From Austropuccinia psidii (Eukaryota > Basidiomycota > Pucciniomycetes > Pucciniales > Sphaerophragmiaceae): a stretch of DNA of 64,000 nt. The position numbers and the translations under genes are program-made. The notes beneath the pieces are model-generated. The model saw nothing but the letters and a program-made list of their open reading frames with translations, was not told the origin of the DNA and did not search any database. The stretch is from assembly GCA_023105745.1 (NCBI GenBank), contig JALGQZ010000003.1, forward strand, positions 71,770,696 to 71,834,695, read 5' to 3'. Below, piece after piece: positions 57,581 to 64,000 of this stretch. Positions within the stretch are counted from its first letter, which is position 1. Each line of letters starts with the position of its first letter.

Positions 57581-60500
57581 TTGTCAATCAATCTTAATCA
57601 AAATCAAAATCAAGCCATCATCATTAATACCAATCAATCATCAATCATTAATTCATTAAAAGCTTCAAACAATTCCACTTTAATCAAAAATCATTCAAAT
57701 CTTAATAATCTTCATCCTCAAAACTTAAGCAATGGATTGTCAAACAGTGAAATTCAAAATCTCAAATCTTTCGCCACTCATATAGCGTTCAGTTGCTTGT
57801 CAATTCAACAAAAAGCTCAATCCAATAACTTGAATTCAATCAAGTCAAAAGAAGAGCCAGTAAAGATCACGATTGATGTCAGTGAAAACCCCGCCACTGA
57901 TACTGCTGCACCCGCTGAAGCCTCAATTCCCACCGATATTCCGATTGAGCCAGAGTGGCCATCAACTCCGATTGCGGTCAATGCCGTTGAAGGAAAATCC
58001 TCTCAGCCTTTAGACTGCACACTTCCTGAAGCCGCAACCATATCCAAAGTTCAGGAATCTCACAGCACGTCAGCAGAAACAGTTGGATACCCACCCAATG
58101 CCAATGTTAATGTCAAGCCCGTTCAACCCGCACCATCCACAGAGACCCTAGCATCGGAAACAATGTTTTCAACTGAAAGTCCAATGTCTTACTCACCCAT
58201 TGAGCAGGATTCCCAGCATGTTTCATCAAGGCGCGCGACTTCTGAGACTGCCAAGCAGGAAGAAGAACTAGTCAAAGTTGTGACTGATGCCACCGAAGAC
58301 CCAGCTACCAATATGCCCATTCCGGCTGAAACTCCATCTTCCAATGTCATCCCTACTGAACGAGATGAGCAGCACGAAGTCCAGCTTACTGTTAATTCTG
58401 AGGAAGGAAAACCAGCTCCTCAATTTTCAGAGGGTCTGCCACTTGAATGTGTAACCATGTCCCAAGCCAACGAGCCTGACGACACATCAGTAAAACCCAT
58501 TAGGCGTCCAACCATTACTGAGTCGGATGTCGCGCCAGATCTATCTGTACAACAGCTTGCCAAGCTTTCAGTTCTGGAGACATTGGCTCCGCCTCAATGC
58601 TCCACACCTGACCCAGCAGCTGATCAAGATCCTCAGCAAACTTCAGCAGCAGATGCAATCCTTAAGCAATGAGCTACACTGGAAGAAGAACCGATTTTGA
58701 CCGCATCTGATGCTAGTGAAAATCATGTCAATGACATGGTGGGGCTGCTTGAAACTTTCATTCCCAACAATGTTGAAAATGAGCAGCAGGAAGGCCAGGC
58801 CGCCATTGAAGACAAAGCAACATCTGTCCATAAGCTATCAGAGGGAACACTTGAACCAGTAACCACATTGGAAGCTGACAAGCCTTTGGACACGTTGGCT
58901 GAAGAGATGAAGCTCCTGCAAGAGGAAGAGCCAGCGCCGGCTGAAGAGACAGAGCTCCCGCAAGAGGAAGTGCCAGTGCCGGATGAATAGTCGAAGCTCC
59001 TGCAAGAGGAGGAGCCAGTTCAAAATGTTTCTGGAACCATGCCTGCGGATCCATCGGCACCCGTTGAAACAACCAAGTCCCATCTGATGACTGAACAGGA
59101 GGAGCTGTTAGTCAAGATTGCTCAAGAGGATGGTCCCGCGTTGCATGCGACTATGTCACCTGCCTCTCAAGCCAACAAGCAGGATGACATCCCTACTGAA
59201 CAAGTCAAGCCACCTTCCCACCCTGCCGCCGAGTCCTTATCCACTGGGTCACTAGCTGCCACGTCCACAGAGACAGTCTCTCTATCTGAGAGTGAAACTA
59301 ACAGCAACATTGTGGTCCCAAACAACCAAGAGAAGGAAGGCGTAGATCTTGTCAGATGTTCATGTGACACTGAACTCAATCATGAAGCCTCACAAGAACC
59401 AGCGGCCGCTTTTATTAAAGAATCTGCCATTCACACACATGCTAAAAAAGCAGTCCTAAGTGCAGTTCATGTACCAAGTACCGTTGCACCCAGCGCAGGC
59501 GATGATTCCAGCAGCTTGGGAGCAGCGAATTCAAGCAAACAAACGACTGGTTAGCCATCTGTTTTTTTTCGTGGAGCTTTTCTTACCATGACTCACTTAT
59601 ATCCAACGCAGAACAACTATGTGAGATTCAACAAGGTATGAGAGAAGTCAATGAAGCCAACAAGTCCAAGCATGCAAACACAAGGACCGACCCTGATCAA
59701 GCCGCTCCCGCGACCATTGTCTCACCTTCTGACCCAGTGCCATTGCTTGGCCAAGCCACTTGTACGCCCACCTTTCAAACCCATGACCCTTCTTCCCTCT
59801 TCCTCAGGCCAAGTGGAGCTGATCCCTTTACTTAAATTTTCCCCCAAAACAGCTCAAGAAACATCAAAGGAGGAAGCCCTGGAAAGTGCCAACCCAAGTT
59901 CAAACCAAGCGTCTTTGGAGCAAAGCAATCCTCAGGCTCCAGCTTCATGTGTAACTAACTCAGAAGATACTACTCACAACAGTAAGCTTCTTATCCTGCA
60001 GCACTTGCATTACAAGCATTCTCTTATTTTTGCATTGTAGTAGAATGTGTCCCAATTCGTACTACAGAGTCAGAAGTTCAGCCAACGTTGATCGATAAGC
60101 CGACGATTTCAATTGATGACACAGTCCCAACTTACCTGTTGAACTATGCCTCAACGCCTGCCTTCTTGGCTACCCTGCCCCCCTCAATGCTGTCCATCCC
60201 GAAGCCCCCAGTCAATCCTACCAATACTAGTAAATGTTCACCTTCACTGATTGTAACTAACATTACCAGAGAAGTCATCTTACCCCCTGTGATGAAACCG
60301 CCAAGCCTCATTTTGTTAAAGTCAAGCCAAAGCACATTTTTCCAAGCATCTGAGTCTGTCGTTTTGATTTGTTCTTCAGCTCTTACTCCACGCCCTCAGC
60401 ACGGTGAAGAGAATGTGAACCCACCCACGGCAATACCTTGCGTTTCCGCCTCTCCTAGTGTTCAAACGCAGGCTTCATTGATTGTTCCACAGGCAACTCC

Positions 60501-61244
60501 AAAGGCTGAGTTACGTCCGGCTGCATCAGTCCACTCTCACCACAAATGACGGCTACATGTCACCAACGTCGGCGGCAGCCAAGCCCAAGACTTGCCCAAT
60601 TTCAAACTTTGAATCTCAATCAGCCGCGAAGTCATTGATCCCTGTTTTGAGCCGCCCGATTTCCTGTAGAGGTCAATCTGATGCAAACATTGCTCCAATC
60701 AGGTCACCTAAAAGAGTCCTGAAAGGAGTGACATTGGTTGACCCTAGGGTACCACCTGCATCATCAACGCACTGCTTGGCCAAAGGATTGATTGAAGTGG
60801 ATATTTTTACTCTGATTGACAAACCCAATAAGGCGGCTCACCATGACAATAACCATTTTGGAAGTGCCAAACTCTGGAGGCAGTTTACTAATTCTGTAAA
60901 AGACATGCGTAAGTTCTCATTCATAGCCAAGGTATGAGAAATGGGTTTTTACTAGCTTGTTATTCCAGTTCAACGCCAACATAGCCAAACAGCAAAATCG
61001 ACAAGTTTATCACCGGCTTTGAAGGAAGTTCCCATTGCAAATGGTATGATTAGAGTAGACTTACTTCACAAAGCTACCTGTTCATTTATACCATTGCTCC
61101 ACAGACTTCCATTTTAATGTTGATAGAATGATGGCCAACGTGTCCTCAGGACACAACAATAGTGGTAAGTACGTCTCTGGCTGTGCAGCCTTGAATGTTT
61201 GAATCTGTGATCATCTGACTCTAGTTTCTGCTTTTTCCAACTGA
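57581..61244 (+). pseudogene. Spliced gene for a large disordered protein with about 138-residue repeats, decayed
   Basis: One frame spans 57581-59554 with two stops (TGA 58670-58672, TAG 58988-58990), then continues with frame changes near 59820 and 60540. GT-AG introns 59982-60040, 60909-60968, 61044-61104 and 61165-61224 (59-61 nt) join in phase, and the stop is at 61242-61244. The product is serine-, threonine-, proline- and glutamate-rich with no globular domain seen. Four degenerate repeats begin near 57851, 58262, 58685 and 59104, each opening with E-E-x-(L/V)-V-K or similar. The coding region looks richer in G and C than its surroundings. No ATG starts the frame (57581 is TTG), so a 5' exon is probably missing from this model. 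I do not recognise the gene. Confidence 0.6.
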
Positions 61245-62727
61245 AAGTCTGTGGAATTATTTGACCAGTTAAACTTTGTTAACTCAATGTTTAGAAGTCG
61301 GGAATTTAATTGCAAATAACAACAAGTCTACCATCCAGTTATCCTTTCAGGGGATTTTAATACACTAAAAATCCCTGTTGGTTACCTAATGTCTTAACAA
61401 TTTACGGAGGCAATATACGCCCTGGCATTATACATGCATATCAAACTAGTCCAGCACTTTTGTCTTGCAAGTGAGCAAACTAAATTGAACAGTATCAAAC
61501 AACCCATGCCTGATTTTTGTGTACCACCATTACCAATGTATCTTACACACTGCACATATTTTATAGACATTTTTATGTCAACATTGTGTTGGATCAAAAG
61601 CTCAATAATTTTCTTTAATGTGATTATGGCAACCATTTAAATTAAGTGAGTAGTACTTCAAACAATCAGGCCAAAAATTGAAGATTTTAAATATCAAATA
61701 ATCAATACAATGAGTCTGATCAGAATGCCATAGAAAATGACTTTTCTTCCCATTTGATGCTGTATAAACGAGTCATCATTGTGTGAATTTATAATCCCAC
61801 GTAAATAGTAGAGAAGAACAAAATGCAAAGAAAGCAATGTACTAAATGCAAACCTCAGAAACGTTTATTTATATTAGTATGATTATTGCAAAAACGTTGG
61901 GCTGGACAAGTTTTACATGAGTTTGTATAAACAATCACTAAGCGAAGGCAAAGAAACAACCTTGAAGAAATGGTCCAAAAACAAGAAGAAACAGCAGTTT
62001 GGTTTTGAAATTTTATTGTATTATAACTTATTATTTGAGTAAATCAGATCAAATAAGAATATTAGATATATAGCATAATAAGAAAAAACAAATTCATTAA
62101 TTTAATTAATAAAAATCAAGAATGTGTATATTAATGAAGTAAAATAAGTTTATGAGCAATGATTAACTCATTTAACTAAGATTTTTACACTAACTGATGG
62201 ACAATTGATAAAATTATTTTTCAAATAATGATAAAAAAAAGCTTATATTCAATTTTGATATATAAAGCTATGCTAATTTTTAAATAATTTGAAATTATAA
62301 TTGAATAGATAAGAATCCTAATCTTGAGTAAGATAAATAATATTCAAAATTTGAATTTTAATAGTATTTAAAACTATAATAAATTGAAATAGAGATAATT
62401 TTAATATTGTTTTTAAAAAATGTTCAAAAATTAATAGATATTTAATTACTATAAAACAAACTCTCTTTAAAATATGAAAGGAAAATATATAATGAAAAGA
62501 AAATTGAGTCAGTAAATTTAAAGTACCAAAAAAATATATGGTTTTAAACATTTTATCATTTTATATATAGAAATGAAAATAAAATAATAAAAAGTAAAAA
62601 TAAGATCAAGAATAATAATAATTAAAAATTTCAAAATTGAATTGTTTAATGAAATTTGTTTTTTAATTAAAACTTTAAAAATAAATATAAAATTAAATTA
62701 TTTTATAAGATTTTATTAATTTTTTTT
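61245..62727. other. AT-rich intergenic sequence
   Basis: Very AT-rich from about 62000. Frames at 61394-61640 exist on both strands and lack recognisable features. No gene supported. Confidence 0.5.
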
Positions 62728-63696
62728 GGGTGTAGGTAAACACACATAAGCCCTTACATGTTTTTACCAATTTATGGCCAAAACATGTAATTTTATGGTA
62801 AAAACACGTAAGTGACCTCATTTCCAAAAAGAATTCCCCAGGATCAGTTTTGAGGTTTTTTTTAATTTTTTTTGCCATATTTTTCCTGACATGGGATGTC
62901 AATATCCACAAATTTTTTCATAATTTTTTTTTCACCCAATTTGGCAAAATGACTTATTTTTTTAAAAAAAATTCATTAAATATGTTCCCACTTATGAATT
63001 TCCAACAATTTTTTTTTTCAAAGGAAAGGGGAAAATCTTAAGAATAAAAAACCAGAAGCCCATAATTTTGGGATTTTTTTTGTGCCAGGACATTTGTAAG
63101 CCCAAAAAGTCCTTTTTTTTACATTTTCTGTTCATGTTGGTAATTCAATTGAAAATGCCATTTATGACATAAATTAAATTCAAAGTTTAATTTATTATGA
63201 GTGGAAGTTAAAATTTCATTTGTGGAATTAATAGTGCCATTTAACGCATCAAGAATGACATAAAGATGCCATTTATGGCCATAAAATTGGCATAAATGGC
63301 ATTGCAACAATGCTATAGATAGCATTGTAAATGCCATGAATGAAATTATATGGTGTTAACAATGTCATTTATGCATTTAACAATTCCATAAATAGCATTA
63401 ACAATGCCATAAATGGCCTTAAAATTGGCCTTAGAAATGGCATGAATGGACTTTACAATATCATTTATGGAATTAAAACTGCCATTTATGGAATTCAAAA
63501 TACCATTTATGGCATTAACAATTACAATTGTGGCATTAACAATGGCATTTATGGCATCAATAATGCCACATTAATTGCATTGTTAATGTGTCATTAAAAA
63601 TGCCATTTGTGGCATTGTTAATTCCATTAATTACATTGCTAATGTGGCATTATTAATGCCATAGATGGCATTAATGGCATCAGAAATACCATACCC
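62728..63696. mobile_element. Element E2, relative of E1 in opposite orientation
   Basis: Starts GGGTGTAGGTAAACACACATAAG, matching the complement of the right end of E1, followed by the same CATGTTTTTACC subterminal motifs and a 21-bp ATGGCA/TGCCAT repeat array (about 63150-63690). The far end (ATACCATACCC) is a weak match to the other terminus. Flanks TTTTTTTT and TATTCATA do not match, so no target duplication is visible. The open frame at 63340-63597 comes from the repeat. Confidence 0.7.
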
Positions 63697-64000
63697 TATT
63701 CATAATGTGTAAGACCTCTACAGAGATATGAAAAAAGTGAAGAATGGATTGATTTGGAGATTCATGTGGAGATATGACTGAAGTTAAGGATGAGTTAACA
63801 TTGAGATACACATGTAGATATAATATGAGTTAACGCTGAGTTAACTTGGAGATATAAACCAAGATCCTTGTAAGGGACTTGCAGGCAGGTCCAATTGAAA
63901 TCCCCCTGGTGTTTGGAGGGAATGTTTATTTGAGTTCTTTATCCAATTTAATTGAATTATATCTGGCACACAGCTTTTGGAAACTGTGAATGTGTGCTTT
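63697..64000. other. End of window, no gene seen
   Basis: Contains several GGAGATAT- and GAGTTAAC-like short repeats (63740-63870) but no supported gene. Confidence 0.5.

Noticed and set aside
63340..63597. 85-codon frame with I-N-G and N-N-I repeats
   Set aside because: Produced by the 21-bp repeat, whose period is a multiple of three; no independent sign of coding.

Overview
The window looks like a transposon-rich, AT-rich stretch of a rust fungus genome (Pucciniales). The evidence is short GT-AG introns of about 53-75 nt in the cellular-type genes, a tnp2-type (CACTA-like) transposase, multicopy rust-style hypothetical genes, and Ty3/gypsy Gag proteins that I recognise from memory as Austropuccinia psidii-like. 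The genus is inference; the fungal, rust-like character is well supported.

Layout. 1011-3181 (-): decayed member of a three-copy family, called FamR here. 3838-16028 (+): decayed Ty3/gypsy element A, split in its gag by a young 2.57-kb LTR element D (6461-9028) that carries one non-retroviral ORF. 16029-16334 (-): copia-type gag scrap. 17762-20121 (+): broken SNF2-family ATPase gene. 20131-20884 (-): small intact three-exon gene. 21464-23543 (-): the intact FamR member. 24222-27380 (-): three-exon gene that would be fully open except for a 1521-bp inverted-repeat element E1 (24992-26512) with an 8-bp target duplication. 27889-31206 (-): broken tnp2 transposase. 31407-52822: a palindrome-rich satellite (165-bp monomer, apparent 330-bp higher-order repeat) split by gypsy element B (31602-51784, -), itself split by a very young chromodomain gypsy element C (38468-48757, -). 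53167-56149 (+): third, decayed FamR copy. 57581-61244 (+): decayed spliced gene for a disordered repeat protein. 62728-63696: relative of E1.

How it fits together. Target duplications give the insertion order: satellite, then B (GTAGG/GTGGG), then C (GAAGT); and A, then D (CTGGA). The most interesting single signal is in C. Its 5' gag region contains a second, +1-frame protein (232 aa) that becomes continuous only if a 63-nt GT-AG intron is removed. A possible second 65-nt intron would remove the gag-pol start codon. This suggests an alternatively spliced accessory protein overprinted on gag. Element D, E1 and the satellite are the next most unusual items.

Most cellular-type genes here carry one to a few stops or frameshifts. 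They may be pseudogenes or partly sequencing errors; the sequence alone cannot separate these.
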